Shown here one piece after another: positions 29,298-37,976 of a stretch of DNA of 64,000 nucleotides; within the stretch, counting starts at the first letter, position 1, and each line of letters begins with the position of its first letter. Made by a program: the position numbers and the translations under genes. Under the pieces are notes generated by a model that was not told the origin of the DNA, searched no databases, and saw only the letters and a program-made list of their open reading frames with translations. The stretch is from Sorangium sp025924095 (GTDB lineage Bacteria > Myxococcota_A > Polyangia > Polyangiales > Polyangiaceae): assembly GCF_051521505.1 (NCBI RefSeq), contig NZ_CP150356.1, positions 3,782,001-3,846,000 on the forward strand, in the 5' to 3' direction.

Positions 29298-29840
29298 ATG
29301 GTCTATTTCGTCTCCTCGAACGAGCACAAGCTCGAGGACATGGCCCATGGCTGGAAGGACGGGCCGACGCCGCTCCGGGTCCTGCGGCTCGAGGTGCCCG
29401 AGGTCCTCTCCTCGGATCTCGACATCGTCGTGCGGGAGAAGGCCCTCGCCGCCTACCGGCTGGCGCTCGTGCCGCTCTTCGTGGAGCACGGCGGGCTGTT
29501 CATCGAGCATCTGAACGGCTTCCCGGGCCCGCTCGTGAGGCCGTTCTGGGAGCGGCTGCAGGACCGGATCTGCGGCCTCATTCCCCCGGGGGTGTCTCGC
29601 GCCGCGTGGGTCGTCCAGAAGGTCTGTTACTGCGACGGCCGGACGCTCCGCGTCTACACGGGCAGCATCCTCGGGGAGATCGCCTGCGAGCGGCGGGGCG
29701 ACGAGGGCACCCACTGGGAGCCGATGTTCATCCCGGCCGGGCAGACGCGGACGCTCGGGCAAATGCCCCGCGACGAGCGGCTCCGCTGCTCCGCGAGCGC
29801 GGAGGCCCTGCATGCGTTCCGGAGCGACATCGGGCTGTGA
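29298..29840 (+). CDS. HAM1/RdgB-like nucleotide pyrophosphatase-fold protein with altered active site
   Basis: 180-aa protein with the fold signature of non-canonical purine NTP pyrophosphatases: SSNEHK (6-11, substrate-binding S/T-N-x-x-K), REKAL (46-50), VEHGGLFIEHLNGFPGP (62-78) and WEPMFIPAGQT (140-150). Two key positions differ. The usual D-D/E-D-S-G-L is E63-H64-G65-G66-L67, replacing the catalytic Asp with His. The terminal S-H-R motif is S165-A166-S167. It may therefore bind a nucleotide without hydrolysing it well. GAGGGG lies about 8 nt before the ATG. It sits directly behind the SIR2 gene. It could sense or degrade a modified nucleotide; neither is shown. Confidence 0.8.
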   Translation: MVYFVSSNEHKLEDMAHGWKDGPTPLRVLRLEVPEVLSSDLDIVVREKALAAYRLALVPLFVEHGGLFIEHLNGFPGPLVRPFWERLQDRICGLIPPGVSRAAWVVQKVCYCDGRTLRVYTGSILGEIACERRGDEGTHWEPMFIPAGQTRTLGQMPRDERLRCSASAEALHAFRSDIGL

Positions 29841-29903
29841 TCGGCTCCGGCGCGCGCCCCGCCTCGCGACCGTGGCCGCGCCGTCCGCGCGTCGCGATGG
29901 GGC

Positions 29904-29909
29904 TTGACT
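29904..29909 (+). promoter_or_regulatory. Candidate -35 element upstream of the aldo/keto reductase
   Basis: TTGACT lies in a 192-bp gap, 124 bp before the reductase start. A weak -10 (TCCTAA) sits 18 bases downstream. The same CTTGACTT octamer occurs at 32395 before the penicillin acylase gene. Confidence 0.25.
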
Positions 29910-30032
29910 TCCGGATCGCCCTGGAGTTCCTAACCGTGCACGACCGCGGCCAAGGGGCAAGCGCCTGGTGTCCGGCACACCTCTCCCCTGCGTCGAAGGT
30001 TATCCCCATTGGGCACAGCGCGGAGGAGATAC

Positions 30033-31070
30033 ATGGAGTTCAGGCTGCTCGGCGGGTCAGGGTTCAAGGTGCCGGTGCTGAGTCTCGGGACGGGGACGTT
30101 CGGCGGAGGCAACGAGTTCTTCCAGGGCTGGGGCTCGAGCGGCGTGGCGGAGGCGACCCGGCTTGTCGACGTCTCGCTCGAGGCCGGGATGAACATGTTC
30201 GATACGGCCGACGTTTACTCCGACGGGCTGGCGGAGGAGATCCTCGGTCAGGCGATCAAGGGCCGGCGCGACCGGGTCATCGTCTCCACGAAGGCGACCT
30301 TCCGCCTGGGCTCGGGCCCGAACGACGTCGGCTCCTCGCGGCACCACCTGATCCGATCGGTCGAGGGGAGCCTGCGCCGGATGCAGACGGATTATATCGA
30401 CCTCTTTCAGCTTCACGGCTTCGACGCGCTCACGCCGATCGAGGAGACCCTCGGCGCGCTCGACGACCTCGTGCGGGCGGGGAAGATTCGCTATCTCGGC
30501 TGCTCGAACTTCTCCGGCTGGCACCTGATGAAGTCGCTCGCCGTCTCGGAGAAGTACGGTCTTTCCCGGTACGTGGCGCACCAGGCGTACTATTCGCTCA
30601 TCGGGCGCGATTACGAGTGGGAGCTGATGCCGCTCGCGCTCGATCAGAAGGTCGGCGCCGTGGTCTGGAGCCCGCTCGGCTGGGGGCGCCTCACCGGCAA
30701 GGTCCGGCGCGGACAGTCGTTGCCGGAGGTCAGCCGCCTCCGGAACAAGCTGTCTGTCGAGGGCGGGCCGCAGGTGGACGACGAGTATCTCTATCGCGTG
30801 GTGGACGCGCTCGATGCGGTGGCGAAGGAGACGGGCAAGACCGTCCCGCAGATCGCGATCAACTGGCTGCTGCAGCGACCGAGCGTCGCGAACGTGATCA
30901 TCGGCGCCCGGAACGAGGAGCAGCTTCGACAGAACCTCGGGTCCGTTGGGTGGACCCTGACGCCGGAGCAGATCGCGAAGCTCGACGCAGCGAGCAAGAC
31001 GAGGCTGGCGTACCCCTACTTTCACCAGACCGGGTTCGCCGAGCGGAACCCGTTCCCCGTCGCGATCTGA
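30033..31070 (+). CDS. Aldo/keto reductase
   Basis: 345-aa NADPH-dependent (alpha/beta)8 oxidoreductase. The catalytic tetrad is visible: Asp57 and Tyr62 in FDTADVYSDG, Lys87 in VSTKATF, His128 in LFQLHGFD. The C-terminal cofactor site is IIGARNEEQLRQNL. It belongs to the potassium-channel-beta/YajO-like AKR subgroup judging from length and the SPLGWGRLTGK segment. A strong ribosome site CGGAGGAG precedes ATG 30033 by 4 nt. It reduces aldehydes or ketones; the physiological substrate is unknown. It is followed at 47 bp by the MtnX-like phosphatase. Confidence 0.95.
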   Translation: MEFRLLGGSGFKVPVLSLGTGTFGGGNEFFQGWGSSGVAEATRLVDVSLEAGMNMFDTADVYSDGLAEEILGQAIKGRRDRVIVSTKATFRLGSGPNDVGSSRHHLIRSVEGSLRRMQTDYIDLFQLHGFDALTPIEETLGALDDLVRAGKIRYLGCSNFSGWHLMKSLAVSEKYGLSRYVAHQAYYSLIGRDYEWELMPLALDQKVGAVVWSPLGWGRLTGKVRRGQSLPEVSRLRNKLSVEGGPQVDDEYLYRVVDALDAVAKETGKTVPQIAINWLLQRPSVANVIIGARNEEQLRQNLGSVGWTLTPEQIAKLDAASKTRLAYPYFHQTGFAERNPFPVAI

Positions 31071-31117
31071 CCGTCGGCGCTGGCGGGACGGCGTGAAGAG
31101 GTGCACAATCGTCGGTC

Positions 31118-31813
31118 GTGCTCATCCTCAGCGACTTCGACGGGACCATCACCTGCGCCGACCTGACGAACCAGATCTGGGACGCCCACCTCCGCTATGA
31201 CTGGCGGCAGGCGCTGCTCACGCCTTCTGCCAGCGGCGAGATCACGCCGTTCGAGCTCCTCCGGCGCGGCTATGCGGATGTGGATCGCTCGGCGGACGAG
31301 CTCCTGGCCGAGCTCCGTCCCCACGCCGGGCTGCGCCCGGGCTTCGAGGAGCTGCTTTCGCTGTGTGCTCGCCGGGGGTGGGTGTTTCACGTGGTCAGCC
31401 ACGGTCTACCGTTCTACATCCGCGAGTTCCTGCCCCCGGGCACGGCGTTTTCTTGCTTCGATGCCGTCTTCGACGGGCGCTGGCGCGTGACCGTGCCGGA
31501 CGCGGTGTCGCTCGGTCCGGGGGACGACTTCAAGATCCGCGTCCTCGACAAGCTGAAGGCGGCGACCGGCGAGACCGTCGCGGTCTACATCGGCGACGGT
31601 CGGCTCGACTACCCCGCGGCGCGGTGCTGCGATCGCGTGTTCGCGGTGCGGGGCAGCGCCCTCGACGCGCTCTGCGCGCGCGACGGGATCCCGTGCACGC
31701 CGTTCGACAGCTTCACCGAGATCTGCGCAGCGCTCGACGGTGGCGGCGCCCGCGGCGGCGAGCGCCCCCTGGGCGCGGCCGATGCCGGAGAGCGATCTCC
31801 CGGACGCGGGTGA
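31118..31813 (+). CDS. MtnX-like HAD-IB family phosphatase
   Basis: 231-aa haloacid-dehalogenase-type phosphatase. Motif I DFDGT (6-10) follows the start at once and is continued by ITCADLTNQIWD; motif II is the Ser in HVVSHGLPFYI; a Lys is in DDFKIRVLDKLK; motif IV is IGDGRLDYPAA. The sequence resembles 2-hydroxy-3-keto-5-methylthiopentenyl-1-phosphate phosphatase (MtnX) of methionine salvage, but no other mtn gene is nearby, so the pathway is uncertain. Start is GTG 31118, with GAAGAGG about 15 nt upstream, a loose spacing. The C-terminal ~25 residues are Gly-rich and may be non-essential. Confidence 0.85.
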   Translation: MLILSDFDGTITCADLTNQIWDAHLRYDWRQALLTPSASGEITPFELLRRGYADVDRSADELLAELRPHAGLRPGFEELLSLCARRGWVFHVVSHGLPFYIREFLPPGTAFSCFDAVFDGRWRVTVPDAVSLGPGDDFKIRVLDKLKAATGETVAVYIGDGRLDYPAARCCDRVFAVRGSALDALCARDGIPCTPFDSFTEICAALDGGGARGGERPLGAADAGERSPGRG

Positions 31814-32272
31814 CGCGAGCTCGCCCGGGCTCTCTCACGATGTCCTCGCCGTGGCTCGAAGGGCCCTGACGGGGGAGAGCAGCTCTCTTCGGGCGTCGCG
31901 ACGCCGGGCCGGTCAGCCGTCCCAGAACGCGTTACGGGTAAAGGGTTCTCCTGGGGCGACCTCACGCCCCGACGACGGATTCCTGCGCTGGACGGTGCCG
32001 CGGACGATCTGTCGACGGCGGCACCTTGCACCACGCGCCACGCACCACGAGACAAGCGCCGGACTGCCGTGTGCGAGGGCCGGGCGCGGAATGCGGGCAA
32101 TGCGGAATGATGAGCCGTCTGACCGGACGCCCGCCCGTCCAACCACCCGCCCATCCGACCACCCGACCACCCGACCGTCGGAATCCAGCGCAGGCCCCGC
32201 GCCGCGTGGCGCGCATGTCAGCTGAGTGCTAGGTTGCTGATTTTACGGGCAGTCCGCGTGCAACCAGGCAAA

Positions 32273-32328
32273 CCAGATCGCTTGCCAGATCGCTTGCCAG
32301 ATCGCTTGCCAGATCGCTTGCCAGATCG
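32273..32328. repeat. 12-bp tandem repeat, four full copies plus a partial one
   Basis: The unit CTTGCCAGATCG is repeated exactly at 32281, 32293, 32305 and 32317, with a partial copy (CCAGATCG) at 32273-32280. It is non-coding and has no spacer structure, so it is not a CRISPR. It is a candidate binding array or a slippage-prone satellite. Confidence 0.9.
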
Positions 32329-32354
32329 CCTGAAAGGGTGTCTGTGAGCGCCGG

Positions 32355-32401
32355 TGTACAGCGTGGCTGTACAAGAGGCGTGGATAACGAATAGCTTGAC
32401 T
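32355..32401 (+). promoter_or_regulatory. Paired TGTACA sites and candidate -35 before the penicillin acylase gene
   Basis: TGTACA, itself palindromic, occurs at 32355-32360 and 32368-32373, 13 bp centre to centre. TTGACT at 32396-32401 could be a -35 box, with a weak -10 (TAATTC) 16 bases further on. The spacing places a bound regulator just upstream of the polymerase. The leader to the ATG would be about 220 nt. Confidence 0.3.
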
Positions 32402-32655
32402 TTCGAGCTGCATTAGTTAATTCCTATTCGCTTATCTCGTGCATGTGAAAGCAACGTAGGAGGCGCGCCCGTTCGTCTTGTCCGCTGCTTGTCAGCGAAC
32501 ACTCTGCAATTCGCCTGATTTGTTTCGGGCGGCATTTTGTACTGACAGTCGCTCGCCGCGCACTCTCATGGGGAGCGGCCGCGACTCAGGGTGAGCGTGG
32601 CGCACGTGACCTGCAAACTGCGGCCCTGCGAGAGGGCCAGCAGAAGGAGATCGGC

Positions 32656-35184
32656 ATGATCAGGCGAATGACCGGCGTGGCATTCCTGCTGTCTGCTGCC
32701 GCGTGCAGCGTGGCCCAGGATGAACAGGTGTTGACAGAGCAAATCGCGGCGAAGGAAACCGCGGTTCAGATCAGTGGGCTCGACGCGGCGTACATCCGCG
32801 TGGACGATCGGGGGATGTCGCACGTCACCGCGTGGGACGAGAAGGCAGGCTATGCCGGCCTTTGCTATGCGATGGCGCGCGACCGGCTCTTCCAGATGGA
32901 CGTGCTGCGCCGGAGCGCTCAGGGGCGCCTCGCGGAGATCTACGGGCCCGGGGACGACGACAGCATTCTCGGCCAGGATCTCCTCGTCCGCGCGCAGAAC
33001 CTGCCCGCGTTCGCGGCGGCGCGCTATGCAGCGGCGGCCTCGCGGACGAAGCGCGTGCTGCAGGGGTGCGCCGAGGGCGTGAACAAGTACATCTCCGTGG
33101 CCAAGACATCGAGCGACGGCCTGCCGATCGAGTTCCAGACCCTCGGTTATGAGCCGGCTCCTTGGACGCCCCAGGACAGCGTCCTGGCCTACATTTATGT
33201 GGGCGTCACGTTCGACACCCTGACGTGGTTCACCAAGCTGGAGCGCGCGACGGTGGCAACCATCGCGGGCACGGAGGTCGCGACGACGCTGATCAAGGAG
33301 GCTGCGGACGGGGTGTCGATGTTCGACGCGCAGGGCAACCTGAATCCGGTCTCGCAGTTCCTCGTGCCGCCCGGCCCGACCGCGCCGTCCGCGACCGTCG
33401 TCAACCCGCCGCCGCCGTCTTGCCTGGAGGGGTCGCGTCAGCTCTCGCAGCAGCTCCTGCGAATGACGCCTGCGAGCGGACGCGCGAGCAATGCGTGGGC
33501 GGTCGACGGGCACCTCACCTCGACCGGAAAGCCCCTCCTCGCGACCGATCCGCACTTCCCCCACGCGACCCCGTCCGCCGTCTACATGGCCCAGCTCAAG
33601 GTGAACGGTCAGTACAACGTGGCGGGCTGGATGATGCCTGGGTTCCCCGGGTTCATCAGCGGCCACACCGACCACATCGCCTGGGTGCCGACGTATTCGC
33701 TCTACGACAGCGTCGATCTGTACGTGGAGACGCTCCGCGAGGCGAGCGGAGGAGGCGAGGAGGTGCTCATCAACGGCCAGTGGAGGCCGGTCAAGAGGCG
33801 CGTCGAGACCATCCGGGTGAAGGGGCAGCCGGATGTGCAGCGGACGTTCCGCTCGACGCCCCACGGGCCCGTCCTCAACGACGGCCTGGATGGGCTGGAG
33901 GCGTTTGGCACCCTCGCGCTCAAGTCGACCGCGGCTCAACCCGAGTGGAAGGTCGACGGCTACTTCGAGATGCCGGCGGCGCAGAGCTGGCCGCAGTTCA
34001 GATCGGCGGCGCTGAAGCAGAGCATCGGCTGGAACTTCATCTTCGCGGACTACACGGGCGCCCACGGCCACATCGGCTACCAGAACTCGGGTCTCGCGCC
34101 GCAGCGTGAGAGCCCGCTGAACGCGCTCTATCCGGTGCCGGGGACGGGAGGACATGAGTGGACCGGGTACGCCACGAACGCCGAGCTGCCCTCGGTCTAC
34201 GATCCGCCGTCGCATATCCTTGTGACGGCGAACAACCGGATGGTCCCGCGCAGCTACGCGCCGCAGGGGCGGCCGGTGCACCTCGCCAACTACTGGGACA
34301 TGCCTTGGCGCGCTCAGCGGATCATGACCCGGTTGACCACGGCGACGCAGCCGCTCACACCGCAGGACATGGCGTCGATCCAGCTCGACACACAGACCAC
34401 GATCGGGCTGCCGCTGCGCGACAGCTACCTGGCCGCGCTCGGGCGCGTCGGGCTGCCTGGGGACGATCCGAGCGCCCTCGCGGCGGTGGAGGCCCTGCAA
34501 CAGTGGGATGGAAATGCGGCGGCGAGCAGCCGCGGCGCGGCCGTCTACGAGATGCTCACCTTGATCCTGTTGCGCAACACGGTGAGGGACGTGATCGGTC
34601 CCGATGAGTACGCGTACTTCGCGCCCAACGTGTTCCTCACGAATCAGCTGAACGGATTGATGGACGTGCTCGAGAGCCCGCGCGCGCCCTATTTCGGCAT
34701 CAGCGAGGGCGTGGATCCGGGGGTCGCCCGGGATGAGGCCGTGCGCACGGCGCTCGGCGAGGCGGACGCGATGCTCCGCGGGGCCCTCGGGTCGGACGTG
34801 AGCGCGTGGACCTGGGGCGGGATCCACGAGCTGACCTACAACCATCCGCTCGCGGGCGAGGACCCGCGCTTCGACATCGGCACCTTCCCGGCGACCGGCG
34901 ACGTGGAGACGGTGAACATCGGCGGGTGGTTCGCGAAGGTCGGGATCCTGGCGCTCCCGCCCGGCGAGTTCGAGGACGCAGGCGGGGTGCGCGCCGCGCT
35001 CGATCAGGACTCGCTCAGCGCGACGCGGCTGATCTGGAACCTCGCGCCGCTCGACGGCTCGCTCGGGGTGATGAGCACGGGCATCAGCGGGGATCCGCGG
35101 ACGTGCCATTACGCGGATCATGCCGAGGCGTGGAGGACGGGGCAGATCTTCCCGATACCGTTCACGTCCGCGGCGATCCCCTGA
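32656..35184 (+). CDS. Penicillin acylase family lipoprotein (Ntn hydrolase)
   Basis: 842-aa S45-family amidohydrolase. The first 17 residues form a lipoprotein signal (LLSAAAC, Cys17). Residues ~40-270 are the alpha chain (YAGLCYAMARDRLFQMDVLRR). Autocleavage would expose Ser278 in GRASNAWAVDG, the N-terminal nucleophile of the beta chain. Later matches include GFPGFISGHTDHIAWV and the family's HG..Y.NSG and TANNR segments. Family members hydrolyse acyl amides such as penicillins, acyl-homoserine lactones or cephalosporin side chains; the substrate here is unknown. A strong AAGGAGAT precedes ATG 32656. It is alone on its transcript, behind the longest regulatory gap in the window. Confidence 0.92.
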   Translation: MIRRMTGVAFLLSAAACSVAQDEQVLTEQIAAKETAVQISGLDAAYIRVDDRGMSHVTAWDEKAGYAGLCYAMARDRLFQMDVLRRSAQGRLAEIYGPGDDDSILGQDLLVRAQNLPAFAAARYAAAASRTKRVLQGCAEGVNKYISVAKTSSDGLPIEFQTLGYEPAPWTPQDSVLAYIYVGVTFDTLTWFTKLERATVATIAGTEVATTLIKEAADGVSMFDAQGNLNPVSQFLVPPGPTAPSATVVNPPPPSCLEGSRQLSQQLLRMTPASGRASNAWAVDGHLTSTGKPLLATDPHFPHATPSAVYMAQLKVNGQYNVAGWMMPGFPGFISGHTDHIAWVPTYSLYDSVDLYVETLREASGGGEEVLINGQWRPVKRRVETIRVKGQPDVQRTFRSTPHGPVLNDGLDGLEAFGTLALKSTAAQPEWKVDGYFEMPAAQSWPQFRSAALKQSIGWNFIFADYTGAHGHIGYQNSGLAPQRESPLNALYPVPGTGGHEWTGYATNAELPSVYDPPSHILVTANNRMVPRSYAPQGRPVHLANYWDMPWRAQRIMTRLTTATQPLTPQDMASIQLDTQTTIGLPLRDSYLAALGRVGLPGDDPSALAAVEALQQWDGNAAASSRGAAVYEMLTLILLRNTVRDVIGPDEYAYFAPNVFLTNQLNGLMDVLESPRAPYFGISEGVDPGVARDEAVRTALGEADAMLRGALGSDVSAWTWGGIHELTYNHPLAGEDPRFDIGTFPATGDVETVNIGGWFAKVGILALPPGEFEDAGGVRAALDQDSLSATRLIWNLAPLDGSLGVMSTGISGDPRTCHYADHAEAWRTGQIFPIPFTSAAIP

Positions 35185-35612
35185 GTCGACCGCCGCTGAC
35201 GGCCGACCTGACTGCGACTCACCGACCCTGACGGCGACTCGCCGTCCGCCCTCCGCTGCCGCCCGCCACCCACCGCCACCCGCCGCGGGGATCTCGACCT
35301 GAGTCGGGGACCCGCCCGGGGGCGGACGGCCGGCAGCCGACAGGTCAACCCGGGGCACACCGCCGGCCGACGTACCTCGATCACACCGCCGCCCCCCGAA
35401 CCCGGGTCAGCCCCCGCCGATCAGCTCGCCAGGCCCTGCTTGACGTGGCCCGCCGCCGCACCAGACGAGTAGCGATGGCGGCGATCCGCGACGCGCCCAC
35501 GGCATACGGGAACTCCAGGCGAGTTGAGATGTGTTCGGTGTTACAGTCTGTGCGTTCCCGCCCTATCTAGCGGTCGGTTCGTGGGTGGAAGCAAGGAAAC
35601 AGGAGACATTAC
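35185..35612. other. 428-bp gene-free gap before the PP2C gene
   Basis: This GC-rich spacer holds a perfect hairpin shortly after the acylase stop. Further on it has no feature I can support until AGGAG, about 8 nt before the phosphatase ATG at 35613. Short CTGACGGC-like repeats occur near 35195-35245. Confidence 0.6.
35230..35246 (+). terminator. Perfect hairpin after the penicillin acylase gene
   Basis: GACGGCGA and TCGCCGTC are exact complements around a single C, starting 46 bp after the stop codon. No U tract follows, so function in termination is inferred from position and stability. Confidence 0.4.
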
Positions 35613-36497
35613 ATGACAGCAGCGACACGGGGAGCCGGGGACATCACGGTGCGAGCCTGCGGGATCACCGACCTGGGGCGGGTTCGCAAGAACAACGAGG
35701 ACACGCTCCTCATCGCGCACCTCACGTCGGTCGCCAAGACCGCGCCGCCTGCCCATGCGGTTACCTTTGAAGCCTCCTATCCCGTCCTGCTCGCCGTCTC
35801 CGACGGCATGGGCGGCGCGGCGGCCGGCGAGGTCGCGAGCGCCCTGGTCGTGGAGGCGCTTCGACGGGCGATGGCCACGGCGCGCGGCAACTGGGACGAC
35901 GCGACCCTCCTGGCTGTAGAGCGAGCCAACCGCGAGGTGTGGCAAGCCTCGCAGCAGCCGGGCCGCCAGGGCATGGGCGCGACGCTCACCGCGATCTGCG
36001 TGCACGGGACCGAGGCGCACGTCGCCGAGGTGGGCGACTCGCGCGCCTACCTGATTCGCAACGGGCAGATCCTCCAGATCACGCACGATCAGAGCTTCGT
36101 GCAGGCGCTCATCGACGCAGGGATGATTCAACCCGAGGAGGCCGAGCAGCACCCGATGAGGAGCATGTTGCTCCAGGCGATGGGCCTCGATCCGGACGTC
36201 AAGGCCAGCGTCGCCCGGCTCGAGCTGCGGCGCGACGATCGCCTCCTGCTCTGCTCGGACGGACTCTCGAACAAGCTCTCGGCCGACGACATGCTCGCCG
36301 TGATCGAGCGGGGCCCGTCGATCGAGGCCTCATGCCAGAGGCTCGTCGCGCTGGCGAGCGAGCGCGGCGGGGAGGACAACATCACCGCCATCGTCGCCGA
36401 GCTGCATGGAGAAGGGCTCACGCCGCCGAGGAGAGGCGAGAAGGTGGCCCAGACGCTTCACACGGTCACCGAGTTCAATCCGAGAAAGAAGGCCTGA
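35613..36497 (+). CDS. PP2C-family (PPM) Ser/Thr protein phosphatase
   Basis: 294-aa cytoplasmic metal-dependent phosphatase. It shows the N-terminal GRVRKNNED (22-30, first metal Asp30), SDGMGG (63-68), GATLTAICV, VGDSRAYLI, LLLCSDGLSNKLS and GGEDNITAIV, all PPM motifs with their metal-binding Asp residues. No membrane segment. It would reverse phosphorylation by Hanks kinases such as those at 1619, 26613 and 40796, although none is adjacent. AGGAG lies 8 nt before ATG 35613. A hairpin follows 20 bp after the stop. Confidence 0.96.
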   Translation: MTAATRGAGDITVRACGITDLGRVRKNNEDTLLIAHLTSVAKTAPPAHAVTFEASYPVLLAVSDGMGGAAAGEVASALVVEALRRAMATARGNWDDATLLAVERANREVWQASQQPGRQGMGATLTAICVHGTEAHVAEVGDSRAYLIRNGQILQITHDQSFVQALIDAGMIQPEEAEQHPMRSMLLQAMGLDPDVKASVARLELRRDDRLLLCSDGLSNKLSADDMLAVIERGPSIEASCQRLVALASERGGEDNITAIVAELHGEGLTPPRRGEKVAQTLHTVTEFNPRKKA

Positions 36498-36516
36498 CGC
36501 CGAGCCACGCCGGCTC

Positions 36517-36537
36517 CGCCGAGCTCCCAGCTCGGCG
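36517..36537 (+). terminator. Perfect 9-bp hairpin after the PP2C gene
   Basis: CGCCGAGCT and AGCTCGGCG flank a CCC loop, 20 bp after the phosphatase stop. It is very stable but lacks a U tract. It lies 98 bp before the next start, so it may separate the two transcripts. Confidence 0.45.
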
Positions 36538-36634
36538 CCCCGGCCCACCCGCGCGCGCGGCGAACGACCTCCGGAGAGCTCGCGCGCGTGCGCTCGGCTG
36601 TGGTACGGGCGAGCGGCAGGACAGGAGAGCGCGC

Positions 36635-37450
36635 ATGGTGCCAGGGAGCTTTCGCGGCGTTGCCTTCGATCTGGACGGGACCCTGCTGCGGTCCGATCAC
36701 TCGGTCTCGCCCGAGATGCGGTCGCTGTGCTCGGCGTTGACCGCGCGGGGGCTCCTGCTCACGCTGATCAGCTCGCGCCCCCCTCGCTCCGTGGAGCAGA
36801 TCGCCGACAGCCTGGAGCTGCAAGGCCCGTGGGCGGCGCTGAACGGCGCCTTCGTCTTCAGCTCCGGCGGGAGGATACTCGACCGCTCGCCCCTGCCGGC
36901 GGCCACCGTCGAGCAGATCCTGGCGCGCCATGGACGCGACGAGCGGGTCAGCCTGAACCTCTACGCCGGCTTCGACTGGATCGTTCAGGCAGCGGACCGG
37001 CGCGTCAGGGCCGAGGCCGACGTCGTCGGCTTCGCGCCCACCGTCGATGCCGGCTTCGCGAGCCGCCCCGTGACCGAGAAGCTCCTGATGATCACCGACG
37101 AAGGGCACCGCGACAACGCTCGGCTCGCGAAGGAGCTCGCGGCGCTCGACGACGGCATCGCGGTAGCGCGCTCGAAGGACAACTACATCGAGATGACGCG
37201 CAGCCGGATCGACAAGGGGCGCGCGCTCGCGTTCATCGCCGAGAGGCGAGGGCTGTCCGCGCGGGAGATGGTCGCTGTCGGCGACGGCGAGAACGACATT
37301 CCCATGCTGAAGGCCTGCGGTCTTCCGATCGCGATGGGTCACAGCCCGCAGGCGCTCAAGCAGGTGGCCGAGCTGGTCGTCGGCAGCAACGACGACAGCT
37401 CCCTCACCGACGCGCTCAGCCGCATCTTCGGGGCGGCAGCGGCGCGCTAG
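36635..37450 (+). CDS. Cof-type HAD-IIB family phosphatase
   Basis: 271-aa haloacid-dehalogenase phosphatase with a C2B cap. Motif I is FDLDGTLL (11-18), motif II the Ser pair in LTLISSRPP, motif III the Lys in RIDKGRALAFIAE and motif IV VAVGDGENDIPML. Family members hydrolyse small sugar or flavin phosphates. AGGAG lies 7 nt before ATG 36635. It follows the PP2C gene on the same strand, separated by a hairpin; it converges with the stress-protein gene. The substrate cannot be predicted. Confidence 0.93.
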   Translation: MVPGSFRGVAFDLDGTLLRSDHSVSPEMRSLCSALTARGLLLTLISSRPPRSVEQIADSLELQGPWAALNGAFVFSSGGRILDRSPLPAATVEQILARHGRDERVSLNLYAGFDWIVQAADRRVRAEADVVGFAPTVDAGFASRPVTEKLLMITDEGHRDNARLAKELAALDDGIAVARSKDNYIEMTRSRIDKGRALAFIAERRGLSAREMVAVGDGENDIPMLKACGLPIAMGHSPQALKQVAELVVGSNDDSSLTDALSRIFGAAAAR

Positions 37451-37499
37451 ATCGGGCGGCCGCGCGGGAGAGCCGGGCCGCTGCGGGCAGGCGCGGCGC

Positions 37500-37976
37500 T
37501 CAGATGTGCTTCGGCGGATTCAGCTTGTCGCTCGCCGGCTTTCTCTGAACGAGCGCCTTGGCCTTCTCGTACAGGATCCGGAGCCGCCCGCCCTCGGGCT
37601 CCCAGTACTCGGCGCGCTCCACGTTCAGCCTCAGGATCGCGGCGTGAGGGTGAGCGGGGCCGTCCGGCAGCCACGTCTTCCACGAGGGCTTCCAGAGGCT
37701 CCGGATCTTCTCCTCGTTCCTGTCGATCGTCGCGCGCGCCGAGATCGAGATGTACGCCCGATCCCGCGGCCGGTAGCAGCAGACCGCCACCTGCTGCTCC
37801 CGGGCGATCTCGCCGGTCTTCGCCGTCTCCTCCTGCGTCACGAACCAGAGATCGCAGTCCATCAGCTCGGCCGGCTCCTGGATCTCCATCGGCCGACCCC
37901 GCATCAGCCCCTCCGGGGTCATGGTGACGAGCATGGCCGTGTCGAACTCCCTGAGCAGCGCGTGCAGCTCACCCAT
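37500..37976 (-). CDS. Pyridoxamine 5'-phosphate oxidase-like general stress protein (GSP26 type)
   Basis: 158-aa flavin-binding split-barrel protein. The pattern matches the general stress protein 26 group: LREFDTAMLVTMTPEG, then RGRPMEIQEP, DLWFVTQEETAKTGEI, VAVCCYRPRDRAYISISARA, EKIRSLWKPSWKTWLPDG and AEYWEPEGGRL. Such proteins bind FMN or F420 and are linked to stress; the reaction is unknown. ATG 37976 is used; an in-frame ATG at 38045 would add 23 residues of Gln/Gly-rich sequence with no homology. Neither has a good ribosome site. It diverges from the histidine kinase gene. Confidence 0.88.
   Translation of the reverse strand: MGELHALLREFDTAMLVTMTPEGLMRGRPMEIQEPAELMDCDLWFVTQEETAKTGEIAREQQVAVCCYRPRDRAYISISARATIDRNEEKIRSLWKPSWKTWLPDGPAHPHAAILRLNVERAEYWEPEGGRLRILYEKAKALVQRKPASDKLNPPKHI

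Larger units (their letters stand above)
31814..32655. other. 842-bp gene-free stretch with repeats and an AT-rich promoter region
   Basis: No open frame here has codon use or similarity like a gene. From left to right it holds GC-rich spacer, short CCGACCACC-type repeats (about 32145-32180), four 12-bp tandem repeats (32281-32328), a pair of TGTACA palindromes (32355-32373) and an AT-rich stretch (about 32380-32550), unusually low in GC for this window. A ribosome site AAGGAGAT follows just before the penicillin acylase gene. It is probably a long regulatory region for that gene. Confidence 0.7.

Noticed and set aside
31740..32225. 161-codon frame in the long gap before the acylase
   Set aside because: It is low complexity, overlaps the end of the MtnX-like gene and has no ribosome site or similarity.
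32273..32328. CRISPR-like repeat array
   Set aside because: The units are head-to-tail without spacers and only 12 bp long.
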